A DNA stretch of 41,395 bases from Candidatus Nanopelagicales bacterium (GTDB lineage Bacteria > Actinomycetota > Actinomycetes > S36-B12 > CAIYMF01): NCBI GenBank assembly GCA_025456065.1, contig JALOLH010000040.1:1-41395 (forward strand), read 5' to 3'. Shown one piece after another: positions 24,237-32,775 of this stretch. How positions within the stretch are numbered: position 1 is the first letter of the stretch; each line of letters opens with the position of its first letter. Position numbers and translations under genes: made by a program. The notes beneath the pieces were generated by a model. The model did no database searches. It was not told the origin of the DNA and was given only the letters and a program-made list of their open reading frames with translations.

Positions 24237-25418
24237 ATGGCCCTGCCCACGACCGCCCGACCGGGGACGCTCGCCCCGGTCGGGGCAGGCGCGCCCGGCA
24301 CCGCGCCCGGCACGGCGCCCGCTCCCCCGGGTCGGGGCCGGTCGAGGCTGCCGCGTGCGCTGCACCCGGTCGCCTGGTGGGCGTGGGCCCTGGGGCTGAT
24401 GGTGGCCGCCGCGCGCACGACCAATCCCCTGCTGCTCGGCACGATCCTCGGGGTGCTCGCCCTGGTCGTCGCCGCCCGGCGCCCGGACGCCCCCTGGGCG
24501 GGCGCGTTCGCCGCCGCGCTGCGCCTCGGCGCCGTCGTCGTGGTGGCCCGCACGCTGCTGCAGCTCCTGCTCGGCCCGCCCATCGGGATCGGCGTGGCCT
24601 TCCGGCTCCCCGAGCTCGCGCTCCCCGACTGGATGGCCGGGATCCGGTTGGGCGGGATCGTCACCTGGGAGTCGCTGTACGTCGGACTCTGCGAGGGGCT
24701 GCGGCTGGCCGTCATGATCGCCTGCGCGGGCGCGGCCAACGCCCTGAGCGCGCCGAGCCGCCTGCTGCGATCCGTTCCCGCGGCGCTGTACGAGCTCGGG
24801 GTCGCCGTCGTGGTCGCCCTCACGTTCGCCCCGCACCTGCTCGACGACGCCCGCCGGGTGCGCGCTGCCCGCCGGCTGCGCGGCCACGAGGAGGGCCGCC
24901 TGCGCGGCTTCGCGCGCGCCAGCGGACCGGTGCTCGACGGTGCCCTGGAGCGCTCCATCCAGCTGGCCGCTGCGATGGACAGCCGCGGCTACGGCCGGGC
25001 TGGGACCACCACCGTGGGTGAGCGGCGGGTGCAGGCCGGGCTGGTGCTCGCCGGGTTCGCCGGTGTGCTGGTCGGGCTGTACGGCCTGTTCGACGCGAGC
25101 GCCCCGCGTTGGCTCGGCTGGCCGCTGCTGGCCGCCGGTGCCCTCGTCGCCCTGCTGGGCCTGCGCGCGGCCGGACGCCGCAGCACCCGTACCGCCTACC
25201 GTCCCGACCCCTGGCGCCTGCCGGAGTGGGCCACGGCCGCCTCGGGCGTGCTCGTGGCCGTCGCCTTCGCGACGGCGACGTGGTCGGACCTCGCCGTGGC
25301 GGTCACCCCGCTGGCGTGGCCCGCTGCGGCGGTGCTGCCCCTCGCGACGGTCCTGCTCGCGGCCGGTCCTGCCGTCTGGACCCCGCCCCTGCCCGCCCTC
25401 GGGCGGTGGCCGGCATGA
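24237..25418 (+). CDS. Energy-coupling factor transporter transmembrane protein (EcfT/CbiQ family)
   Basis: This is the T-component that couples the ATPases to a substrate-binding S-component. The 393-residue protein has an extra Pro/Gly-rich N-terminus of 40 residues, N-terminal membrane helices, the coupling-helix motifs AARRLRGHE and AMDSRGYG (the two Ala-Arg-Gly type signatures of EcfT), and further helices to the C-terminus, making it longer than the usual 250-280. TAGGA precedes the ATG. It overlaps the ATPase gene by 4 bases (ATGA). Regulation by the upstream cobalamin riboswitch points to a B12-related substrate. Confidence 0.9.
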   Translation: MALPTTARPGTLAPVGAGAPGTAPGTAPAPPGRGRSRLPRALHPVAWWAWALGLMVAAARTTNPLLLGTILGVLALVVAARRPDAPWAGAFAAALRLGAVVVVARTLLQLLLGPPIGIGVAFRLPELALPDWMAGIRLGGIVTWESLYVGLCEGLRLAVMIACAGAANALSAPSRLLRSVPAALYELGVAVVVALTFAPHLLDDARRVRAARRLRGHEEGRLRGFARASGPVLDGALERSIQLAAAMDSRGYGRAGTTTVGERRVQAGLVLAGFAGVLVGLYGLFDASAPRWLGWPLLAAGALVALLGLRAAGRRSTRTAYRPDPWRLPEWATAASGVLVAVAFATATWSDLAVAVTPLAWPAAAVLPLATVLLAAGPAVWTPPLPALGRWPA

Positions 25419-27043
25419 CGGCCGTGCGCTTCGACCGGGTCACGGTCGCCTACGAGGGCGCCGACCGCCCGGCGCTGCGTGACGTCGACCTGGTGATCCC
25501 CGAGGGCGAGCTGGTCCTGGTCGTCGGCGAGACCGGCTGCGGCAAGTCGACCCTGCTGCGCTGCATCAACGGCCTCGTCCCGCACTTCACCGGCGGGGCG
25601 ATGACCGGGCGGGTGCTGGTCGCCGGCCGCGACACCCGCACCCACCCGCCGCGCGAGCTCGCCGACGTCGTGGGGATGGTCGGGCAGGACCCCATCGCCG
25701 GGTTCGTCGCCGAGGTCGTCGAGGACGAGCTCGCCTACGGCATGGAGTGCCTGGGCGTGCCGGCCGACACGATGCGCCGACGGGTCGAGGAGACCCTGGA
25801 CCTGCTCGGCCTGGCCGACCTGCGCGCCCGGCCGCTGGCGACCCTGTCCGGGGGGCAGCGCCAGCGCGTGGCGATCGGCGCCGCGCTGACCAGCCATCCA
25901 CGGATCCTCGTGCTCGACGAGCCCACGTCGGCCCTGGACCCGGGCGCGGCCGAGGAGGTGCTGGCCGCCCTGCAGCGGCTCGTGCACGACCTCGGCATGA
26001 CCGTCGTGCTCGCCGAGCACCGCCTCGAACGCGTCGTGCAGTACGCCGACCAGGTGCTGGTCGTGGCCGACGGCCGCGTGCAGGTCGGCGAGCCCGCGGC
26101 GATGATGGCCGGGGCACCGGTCGCCCCACCGGTCGTCGAGCTCGGCCGGCTCGCCGGCTGGCAGCCGCTGCCCCTGTCGGTCCGCGACGCCCGCCGCGCC
26201 GCCACCGGCCTGCGGGCGCGCCTGCGGGCCCTGCCCGCGCCGGTCGCCGACCCCCTGCCGGTGCCGGCCGTCGTGTCGGGGCCGGCGGCGGTCGAGGCCC
26301 GGGGCATCACCGCCGGCTACCCGCGGGTGCCGGTGCTGCGGCGGGTCGGCCTGGCCGCCGGGCCGGGCGAGGTGCTGGCCCTGATGGGCCGCAACGGTGC
26401 CGGCAAGTCGACCCTGCTGGCCGTGCTGGCGGGCGTGCGGGCCCCCGAGGCGGGCACGGTCCGGGTCGGCGGGCACGACCCCCTGGCGCTGTCCGGGCGC
26501 GCCCTGATCAGCACCGTCGGTCTGGTGCCCCAGGAGCCGGCCGACCTGCTCTACGCGACCTCCGTGCAGCGTGAGCTGGCCGAGGCCGACGACACCGCGG
26601 ACGCTGCGCCGGGGACGGCGGCCCGCCTGCTCGCGGCGCTCGCCCCCGGCATCGACCCGTCCGCCCACCCGAGGGACTCCTCGGAGGGGCAGCGACTCGC
26701 CCTGGCCCTCGCCGTCGTGCTCGCCGCCGCCCCCCCGGTGCTGCTGCTCGACGAACCGACGCGGGGCCTCGACTACGGGGCCAAGCGCCGCCTCGTCGGG
26801 CTGCTGCGCCAGCTGCAGGCAGCCGGGCACACGATCGTGCTCGCGACCCACGACGTGGAGCTGGTCGCCGAGGTGGCCACGCGGGTGGCGGTGCTCGCCG
26901 ACGGCGAGGTGGTGGCCGACGGTGCCGCCGGTGACGTCGTCCGCGGCTCGCCGCTGTTCGCCCCCCAGGTGGCCAAGATCCTCGCGCCCGAGCCGTGGCT
27001 GACGGTCGGCGAGGTCGAGCGTGCGCTGGCGGTGCCCGGATGA
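25415..27043 (+). CDS. ECF transporter ATPase with two fused nucleotide-binding domains
   Basis: This protein powers the adjacent ECF transporter. In 542 residues it contains two ABC domains. The N-half has Walker A GETGCGKST (38-46), signature LSGGQ (about 144) and Walker B ILVLDEPTS. The C-half has GRNGAGKST (about 325) and VLLLDEPTRGLD, but a signature of SSEGQ (about 421) instead of LSGGQ, so one of the two composite sites may be weakened. The fusion corresponds to EcfA-EcfA' in one chain. It overlaps its neighbours by ATGA on both sides, indicating tight coupling of T, ATPase and the membrane gene that follows. Confidence 0.93.
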   Translation: MTAVRFDRVTVAYEGADRPALRDVDLVIPEGELVLVVGETGCGKSTLLRCINGLVPHFTGGAMTGRVLVAGRDTRTHPPRELADVVGMVGQDPIAGFVAEVVEDELAYGMECLGVPADTMRRRVEETLDLLGLADLRARPLATLSGGQRQRVAIGAALTSHPRILVLDEPTSALDPGAAEEVLAALQRLVHDLGMTVVLAEHRLERVVQYADQVLVVADGRVQVGEPAAMMAGAPVAPPVVELGRLAGWQPLPLSVRDARRAATGLRARLRALPAPVADPLPVPAVVSGPAAVEARGITAGYPRVPVLRRVGLAAGPGEVLALMGRNGAGKSTLLAVLAGVRAPEAGTVRVGGHDPLALSGRALISTVGLVPQEPADLLYATSVQRELAEADDTADAAPGTAARLLAALAPGIDPSAHPRDSSEGQRLALALAVVLAAAPPVLLLDEPTRGLDYGAKRRLVGLLRQLQAAGHTIVLATHDVELVAEVATRVAVLADGEVVADGAAGDVVRGSPLFAPQVAKILAPEPWLTVGEVERALAVPG

Positions 27044-28071
27044 GTCGGCCGGTGCCCCTCGCCGGCCTGCGGCCCGGCACCGCGACGGCCCCCGGGCCGC
27101 CGCGGGCTGCGGAGCTCCCAGCGGCCACGCCCACCCGCACGACCGCGATCCCGCTGTCCGGGCGCAGCGTCGCCGCGATCGTGGCGACCAGCCTGGTGGG
27201 CGCCGCGGCGTTCCTCTGGCCCATGCTCGCCCCGCCCGGCTCGCAGCTCGTGGCACACGCGGCTGACGCCCCGCTCGTGTTCGGCGCGCTCGTGCCGCTG
27301 CTGCTCGCAGTGACGCTCAGCCTCGTGGCCGACGGCGCGATGGGCGCCAAGGCCGTCGCCCTGCTCGGCGTGCTGGCCGCCACGGCCGCAGCCCTGCGGG
27401 CCATCGGTGCGGGCATCGCGGGCCTGGAGCCGATCTGGCTGGTGATCGTGCTCGGCGGCTTCGCGCTCGGCGCGGGCTTCGGCTTCGTCCTGGGACCGGT
27501 CTGCCTGGTGGCCTCCGCGCTGCTCACGGGCGGGGTCGGCCCGTGGCTGCCCTTCCAGATGATCGGCGCGGCCTGGGTGGGGCTGGGGGCCGGGCTGCTC
27601 GCCGGTCGGCTGCCACGGCGCCTCGAGGTGCCGATGCTCGCGGGGTACGGCGCGGTCGCGGCCGTCATCTACGGCTGGCTGCTCAACCTGTGGTTCTGGC
27701 CGACGGCGACGGGCCTGCCCGAGCCGCTCGCGTTCGTGCCGGGCGCCAGCTGGCTGGAGAACCTGCGGCACTGGTTCGCCTTCAACGTGACGACCAGCCT
27801 CGGCTACGACCTGCCCCGGGCGGCGCTCACCGGCACGCTCGTCGTGCTGGTCGGCCGCCGTGTGCTGGGGTCGTTGCGCCGGGCCAGCCGGATCGCCGCG
27901 TTCGACGCCCGTCCGGCGTTCGCCGAGGCGCCGCCGACGTCGGAGGCCCCCGGGACCGCGGGCGCGGGGGTGGCGGGCGCCGCCGGCGCGGGGACAGCGG
28001 ACGGGACCGCGGGCGCGGGGGTGGCGGGCGCCGCCGGCGCGGGACGCTCGACGCTGGCCGAGGCACGGTGA
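27040..28071 (+). CDS. ECF transporter S-component-like membrane protein
   Basis: The probable substrate-binding subunit of the ECF transporter. The 343-residue protein has a Pro-rich cytoplasmic N-terminus, about six to seven transmembrane helices between residues 43 and 280, and a non-membrane C-terminal tail. The sequence LGGFALGAGFGFVLGPVCLVASALLTGGVGPWLPFQM resembles the conserved pore-side region of S-components. Operon position and the riboswitch suggest cobalamin or cobinamide as substrate. The tail contains an exact in-frame duplication (17-codon period) of Gly/Ala residues. Its TGA overlaps the next ATG by one base. Confidence 0.82.
   Translation: MSRPVPLAGLRPGTATAPGPPRAAELPAATPTRTTAIPLSGRSVAAIVATSLVGAAAFLWPMLAPPGSQLVAHAADAPLVFGALVPLLLAVTLSLVADGAMGAKAVALLGVLAATAAALRAIGAGIAGLEPIWLVIVLGGFALGAGFGFVLGPVCLVASALLTGGVGPWLPFQMIGAAWVGLGAGLLAGRLPRRLEVPMLAGYGAVAAVIYGWLLNLWFWPTATGLPEPLAFVPGASWLENLRHWFAFNVTTSLGYDLPRAALTGTLVVLVGRRVLGSLRRASRIAAFDARPAFAEAPPTSEAPGTAGAGVAGAAGAGTADGTAGAGVAGAAGAGRSTLAEAR
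27951..28043. repeat. In-frame 42-bp duplication at the 3' end of the S-component gene
   Basis: Positions 27951-27992 and 28002-28043 are identical, with a period of 51 bases (17 codons), encoding two copies of a GTAGAGVAGAAGAG tail. The unit is almost pure G+C. Confidence 0.9.
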
Positions 28072-29423
28072 TGCGGGTCGTCCTGCTCGGGACCGGCAGC
28101 GCGGACCGCTGGCCCAACCCGTGGTGCACCTGCCCACGCTGCGCATGGGCCAGGGACACCGGCACGCTTCGCGCCCGCACCAGCGCGCTGGTCGACGACG
28201 TGCTGCTCATCGACCCCGGCCCGGACGCGGGCGCCGGCGGCACGGACCTCAGCCGCGTCCGAGCGGTGCTGGTGACCCACGACCACCCCGACCATCTCGA
28301 CCCGGCCTTCCTGCTGGCCTGGACCTGGGCGGGTGCCGGGCCCCTCGTCGTGGCCGGGCCGGCCGAGGCGGTCGACCGCTGCCGCGCCTGGGTGGCCCCC
28401 GACGCCCCCATCACCTTCCTGCCCCTCGCGCCCGGCGACGCCCCGGAGCTGGCCGGACTGTCGGTCCGGGGGCTGCCCGCCGCCCACGCGACGAACGGCG
28501 GGCTCGCCCACGACGGCTCGGCGCTGCTGTACGAGGTGGTCGGCGACGGCCGGCTGCTCTATGCGACGGACACGGCCGCCCTGCCGTTCGCCGAGCTCGC
28601 CGCTGACTACGACCTGGTGCTGCTCGACTGCACCTTCGGCGAGGTTCGCGACCACGGCACGGCGCACCTGGACCTGGCGTCGTTCGGCCACGAGGTGGCG
28701 CAGCTGCGCGCCGGGGGTCACCTCGCCCCGGGAGGGCGCGTGGTCGCCGTGCACCTGTCGCACCACAACCCGCTCGACCTGGCCGAGCGGCTCGGGCCCA
28801 TCGGCGCGGAGGTGCTGCCCGACGGCGCGGTGCTGCGGATCGGCGGTGATGCGCCAGCGCCGGGGCGGCGGCTGCTGGTCACCGGGGGCGCCCGCTCGGG
28901 CAAGAGCCTGCGGGCCGAGGCCCTGGCCGCGGGACGTGGGCCGGTCACCTACGTCGCCACCGCCTCGGGCCAGCCCGACGACCCCGAGTGGGCGCATCGC
29001 GTCGCGGCCCACCGCGCCCGTCGGCCGGCCGACTGGCGGACCGTCGAGTCCCTCGACCCCGCCACCGTCCTGCGGGGCGCCCCCGGCGGCACCTGCGTGC
29101 TCGTCGACTGCCTCGCCCTCTGGGTCACCGGCCTGGTCGACGCCGCAGCTGCCTGGGAGTCCCGCCACGCGGCCACCACGGCGGTCGAGGCCGGGCTGGA
29201 CGACCTGCTCGACGCGCTGCGAGAGGCCCCCGCCGACGTGGTCCTGGTCACGAACGAGGTCGGCTCCGGGGTGGTGCCCGCAACCATGTCGGGCCGGCTG
29301 TTCCAGGACCTCCTCGGGCGGGTCAACGCCACGGTCGCCGCCGCATGCCAGGACGTGGAGCTGGTGGTGTGCGGCATCCCACGGCCACTGAAGGGAACGG
29401 CATGGCCGACGACCTCGACCTGA
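28071..29423 (+). CDS. cobU: Fusion of metallo-beta-lactamase-fold domain with CobU
   Basis: Residues 1 to about 258 form an MBL-fold hydrolase with a Cys cluster (WCTCPRC) near the N-terminus and the metal motif THDHPDHLD (70-78), resembling PhnP-type phosphodiesterases. Residues about 265-450 are CobU: P-loop GGARSGKS (about 271-278), the YVATASGQPDDPEWAHRVAAHRARR segment, and TNEVGSGVVP (about 394-403). CobU phosphorylates adenosylcobinamide and adds GMP. CobU alone is about 180 residues. The MBL half may supply a linked hydrolytic step, such as removing phosphate in the missing CobC reaction, which is inference. The stop lies 22 bases inside cobT. Confidence 0.92.
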   Translation: MRVVLLGTGSADRWPNPWCTCPRCAWARDTGTLRARTSALVDDVLLIDPGPDAGAGGTDLSRVRAVLVTHDHPDHLDPAFLLAWTWAGAGPLVVAGPAEAVDRCRAWVAPDAPITFLPLAPGDAPELAGLSVRGLPAAHATNGGLAHDGSALLYEVVGDGRLLYATDTAALPFAELAADYDLVLLDCTFGEVRDHGTAHLDLASFGHEVAQLRAGGHLAPGGRVVAVHLSHHNPLDLAERLGPIGAEVLPDGAVLRIGGDAPAPGRRLLVTGGARSGKSLRAEALAAGRGPVTYVATASGQPDDPEWAHRVAAHRARRPADWRTVESLDPATVLRGAPGGTCVLVDCLALWVTGLVDAAAAWESRHAATTAVEAGLDDLLDALREAPADVVLVTNEVGSGVVPATMSGRLFQDLLGRVNATVAAACQDVELVVCGIPRPLKGTAWPTTST

Positions 29424-30619
29424 CCGCCTGGGCGGCCCGGATCACCCCGCCGGACCAGGGGGCGCGGGCCGCCGCACGGGACCGGCAGGAGCAGCTCACC
29501 AAGCCCCGGGGATCGCTCGGCCGGCTGGAGGAGTGCGCCGTGTGGCTGGCCGGGGTGACGGGGCAGTGCCCGCCACCCCCGCTGCGCCAGCCCGCCCTGG
29601 CCATCCTCGCCGGCGACCACGGGGTGGCTCGGACCGCTGGCACGAGCGCCTATCCACCCGAGGTCACCGCCCAGATGGTCGCCAACTTCGTCGCGGGCGG
29701 GGCGGCCGCCACCGTGCTGGCCCGTGCCCGGGGCGCGGTCGTGCGGGTCGTGGACGTGTCGGTCGACGTCGACTGGCCCGCCAGCGGCCTGCCGGTGCCC
29801 GACGCGGTGACGGCGCACCGCATCCGACGGGGCACCGGGTCCATCGACCGCGAGGACGCCATGACGCGAGCCGAGGCGGTCGCGGCCCTGCGGCTGGGGG
29901 CCCGCATCGCCGACGAGCTGGTCGACGAGGGCGCCGACCTGCTGATCCCGGGCGACATGGGGATCGGGAACACCACCCCCGCCGCCGTGCTCGTCGGGCT
30001 GCTGGCCGACGTCGACCCAGCCGACGTGGTGGGGCGAGGCACCGGCATCGACGACCTGGCCTGGATGCGCAAGACCGCCGCCGTGCGCGACGCCATGCGC
30101 CGGGGCCGCTCGGTCAGGGGCGACCCGCTCGGGCTGCTGGCGGCCTGTGCCGGGCCGGACCTCGCCGCCACGGTCGGGTTCCTCCTGCAGGGTGCGCAGC
30201 GCCGTACGCCTGTGCTGCTCGACGGGGTCGTGTCGTGCGCCGCGGCGCTGGTCGCCCATCGCATCGCCTTCCGGGCCAGCGCCTGGTGGTACGCCTCGCA
30301 CCGCAGCACCGAACCCGCCGCGGACGCCGCACTGCGCCGACTCGGCCTGGCGCCCCTGCTCGACCTCGGCATGCGCCTCGGCGAGGGGTCCGGCGCCCTG
30401 GTGGCGCTGCCGGTGCTCACGGCCGCCGGCGACCTGCTCCGCGAGATGGCCACCTTCGCGTCGGCCGGGGTGAGCGACCGGCCGGCCGGCGAACCGGTCC
30501 TGCCGACGGCGGATCACGAGGACGCCGCGCCCGCAGGGGTGAGCGACCAGCCGGCCGACGAACCGGCCGGGACGGCGCCCGCCGGGATCGCGGCCGAGGG
30601 CGTCGGGCAGGTCACGTGA
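29402..30619 (+). CDS. cobT: Nicotinate-nucleotide:dimethylbenzimidazole phosphoribosyltransferase
   Basis: It makes alpha-ribazole phosphate, the lower ligand precursor of cobalamin. The first 350 residues hold the family marks KPRGSLGRLEE, AGDHGVA, EVTAQMV, GDMGIGNTTPAAVL and the LLDLGMRLGEGSGA segment with its catalytic Glu. AAGGGA (29391-29396) supports the ATG, which lies inside the cobU 3' end. The last 50 or so residues are low complexity and contain two copies of GVSD-[RQ]-PA-[GD]-EP, an in-frame duplication. The stop overlaps the cobS GTG by 4 bases. Confidence 0.95.
   Translation: MADDLDLTAWAARITPPDQGARAAARDRQEQLTKPRGSLGRLEECAVWLAGVTGQCPPPPLRQPALAILAGDHGVARTAGTSAYPPEVTAQMVANFVAGGAAATVLARARGAVVRVVDVSVDVDWPASGLPVPDAVTAHRIRRGTGSIDREDAMTRAEAVAALRLGARIADELVDEGADLLIPGDMGIGNTTPAAVLVGLLADVDPADVVGRGTGIDDLAWMRKTAAVRDAMRRGRSVRGDPLGLLAACAGPDLAATVGFLLQGAQRRTPVLLDGVVSCAAALVAHRIAFRASAWWYASHRSTEPAADAALRRLGLAPLLDLGMRLGEGSGALVALPVLTAAGDLLREMATFASAGVSDRPAGEPVLPTADHEDAAPAGVSDQPADEPAGTAPAGIAAEGVGQVT
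30467..30566. repeat. 31-bp near-identical repeats in the cobT 3' end
   Basis: Positions 30467-30497 and 30536-30566 match with two substitutions and a 69-base (23-codon) period. They encode the duplicated tail motif beyond the CobT catalytic domain. Confidence 0.8.
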
Positions 30620-31389
30620 CGGGCCTGCCGGACCCGGCGCGGTTCGCGCTGGGCACGTTCACCCGGCTCCCCGTGCCCGCACCGTCGCGCGTCGACGCGG
30701 ACATCGCAGGACGGGGCCTGGCGCTCGCGCCCCTGGTGGGCGCCGGCCTCGGGCTGGTGAGCGGCCTGCCCCTGCTCGTGACCGGCGTCGACCTCGTCGC
30801 GCGCCTGCTCGGGGCCACGCTCGTGGTGCTGCTCGCGGCGTGGCTCACCCGCGGCCTGCACTGGGACGGCCTGGCCGACGTGGCCGACGGCCTCGGGAGC
30901 AGCGGGGATCCCGCGCGGGCGCGCGCGGTCATGGCCCGCTCCGACATCGGGCCGTTCGGCGTGCTCACGCTCGTCGGGACGCTGGCCGTGCAGGTGCTCG
31001 CCCTGGCCCAGGTGCCCGCCGAGGGCCCCGTGCTGGCGGCTTGGGTGCTGGCCCTGACGCTGGGACGGCTCGCTGCGGCACTGGCCTGCGGGTGGTGGGT
31101 CCGGCCGGCCCGTTCCGAGGGCCTGGGCGCGGTGGTGGTGGGGACGGTCACCCCGGCCCGCCTCGTGCTGGCGGTCGCGGGCACCGCGCTGGTCGCCGTC
31201 GGTGCGACGTGGGGCGGCCCGCTGCCGGCCCTGGAGGGCCTGCTGCTCATGCCGCTCGCCGCTGCAGCGGTCGCCGTGCTGCTGACCCGGGTCGCCGCCC
31301 GCCGGTTCGGCGGCACCACCGGCGACGTCATCGGCGCGACCACCGAGCTGGCCGCGGCCGCTGCCCTGCTGGTCCTCGCGCTGGGCTGA
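30616..31389 (+). CDS. cobS: Adenosylcobinamide-GDP ribazoletransferase (cobalamin synthase)
   Basis: This membrane enzyme joins adenosylcobinamide-GDP with alpha-ribazole (phosphate) to finish cobalamin. The 257-residue protein starts with FALGTFTRLPVP, carries the Mg-binding LHWDGLADVADGL motif (about residues 80-92) and FGGTTGDVIGATTEL near the C-terminus, and has about six transmembrane segments. The GTG start overlaps the cobT stop by 4 bases. It closes a run from the SCO2322-like gene to cobS that contains no corrin-ring genes, so the operon is for uptake and lower-ligand assembly (salvage). Confidence 0.95.
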   Translation: MTGLPDPARFALGTFTRLPVPAPSRVDADIAGRGLALAPLVGAGLGLVSGLPLLVTGVDLVARLLGATLVVLLAAWLTRGLHWDGLADVADGLGSSGDPARARAVMARSDIGPFGVLTLVGTLAVQVLALAQVPAEGPVLAAWVLALTLGRLAAALACGWWVRPARSEGLGAVVVGTVTPARLVLAVAGTALVAVGATWGGPLPALEGLLLMPLAAAAVAVLLTRVAARRFGGTTGDVIGATTELAAAAALLVLALG

Positions 31390-31422
31390 ACGCCGCACCG
31401 GGCCTGCCCAGCAGCCGCCCTG

Positions 31423-31529
31423 CCCCGCCCGCGCCTCGGCCCGGTCCCGGTCGCGGCTCGGCCCTGCCCCGGTCGCGCCTCGGGCCCGGTCCCTTCACGC
31501 GTCCCCGCCCGCGCCTCGGGCCCGGTCCG
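31423..31529. repeat. Three degenerate 26-27 bp repeats between cobS and HMG-CoA reductase
   Basis: Copies at about 31423-31448, 31467-31493 and 31503-31529 share the pattern CCCC-G-N3-CGCGCCTCGG followed by CCCGGTCC. The 178-base gap contains no other recognisable feature except a weak -10-like GACGAT (31556-31561), 6 bases before the ATG. Confidence 0.75.
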
Positions 31530-31567
31530 TTCGCGCGTCGGCGCCCCGCGTCGGCGACGATGGGCGC

Positions 31568-32770
31568 ATGCCCGCCGACATCCCCACCCCCGCGCCGTCC
31601 CGAGGCCGGTCGGTCCCCCGGGATCCCCACGACGACTACCGCGAGGAGGCCGTGGCCCGGCGGCGGGCGTTCGTGGCCGAGGGCACCGGCGTGGCGCTGC
31701 GCCACGTGGGGCACACCTCGATCGACCCGGCCGAGGTGGCCGGGAACGTCGAGAACTTCCTCGGCGTGGCCCAGGTGCCCATCGGCCTGGCCGGCCCGCT
31801 GCGCATCGACGGCGAGCACGTGCAGGGCGACGTCTACGTGCCGCTGGCCACGACCGAGGGGACGCTCGTGGCCTCCTACAACCGAGGCATGCGGCTGCTG
31901 AGCGAGGCCGGCGGCGTGCGCACGACGATCGCGGACGATCGCATGCAGCGGGCACCGGTCTTCGTGCTCGACGACGCCCGCGCCTCGCGCGCCCTCGGCG
32001 AGTGGATCAGCGCGCACCTCCCGGAGATCGCCGCTGCAGCCGAGGCCACGACCCGTGTGGGCCGGCTGCTGGAGGTCGAGCAGTACGCGGTGGGCCCGAT
32101 GCGCTACCTGCGCTTCGACTACTCCACCGGTGACGCCGCCGGGCAGAACATGGTCGGCCGGGCCACGCTCGCGGCCTGCGAGTGGATCAGCGCCCACCAC
32201 CCCGACCATCCGCGCTTCCTGCTCTCCGGCGGGATCGACACCGACAAGAAGCACTCGCACATGAACGTGCTGCGCACGCGGGGCAAGCGCGTCATCGCCG
32301 AGGCCACGCTCCCGTCGGCGCTGCTCGAGGAGCGCATGCGGGTCACGCCGGCGCAGCTGTTCCGGGCCCGGCAGGTGAGCATGGCCGGCGGCATGCTCGC
32401 GGGGACCGCGAACAACGGCGCCCACGCCGCCAACGGGCTCGCGGCGCTGTTCATCGCCACCGGGCAGGACGTCGCCAACGTGGCCGAGTCGCACGCCGCC
32501 ATCGTCTACAGCCAGCTGCTGGACTCCGGCGACTACTACTGGTCGATCACGCTGCCGGCCCTGATCGTGGCGAGCGTCGGCGGCGGCACGGGACTGCCCA
32601 CCCAGCGCGAGTGCCTGGCGATGCTCGGCTGCGACGGCCCCGGGACCTCGCAGCGGCTGGCGGAGATCTGCGCGGCCGTCGTGCTGGCCGGGGAGGTGTC
32701 GCTGAGCAGCGCGGTCCTGGCCGGGGACTGGGTGAGCAGCCACGAGCGACTCGGCCGCAACCGGAGGTGA
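31568..32770 (+). CDS. Hydroxymethylglutaryl-CoA reductase (class I-like)
   Basis: It reduces HMG-CoA to mevalonate with NADPH, or a related acyl-CoA. The 400-residue protein has ENFLGVAQVPIGLAGPL (62-78), TTEGTLVASYNRG with catalytic Glu97, GDAAGQNM with Asp189, the DKKHS lysine (227/228), the nucleotide-binding ASVGGGTG (335-342), and the C-terminal catalytic His392 in SSHERLGRNRR. DAAGQN departs from the usual DAMGMN. No other mevalonate gene is in the window. The stop lies 5 bases before the GH3 start, and its TGA is part of the GH3 ribosome site, so the pair is co-expressed. Confidence 0.9.
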   Translation: MPADIPTPAPSRGRSVPRDPHDDYREEAVARRRAFVAEGTGVALRHVGHTSIDPAEVAGNVENFLGVAQVPIGLAGPLRIDGEHVQGDVYVPLATTEGTLVASYNRGMRLLSEAGGVRTTIADDRMQRAPVFVLDDARASRALGEWISAHLPEIAAAAEATTRVGRLLEVEQYAVGPMRYLRFDYSTGDAAGQNMVGRATLAACEWISAHHPDHPRFLLSGGIDTDKKHSHMNVLRTRGKRVIAEATLPSALLEERMRVTPAQLFRARQVSMAGGMLAGTANNGAHAANGLAALFIATGQDVANVAESHAAIVYSQLLDSGDYYWSITLPALIVASVGGGTGLPTQRECLAMLGCDGPGTSQRLAEICAAVVLAGEVSLSSAVLAGDWVSSHERLGRNRR

Positions 32771-32775
32771 GCGGC

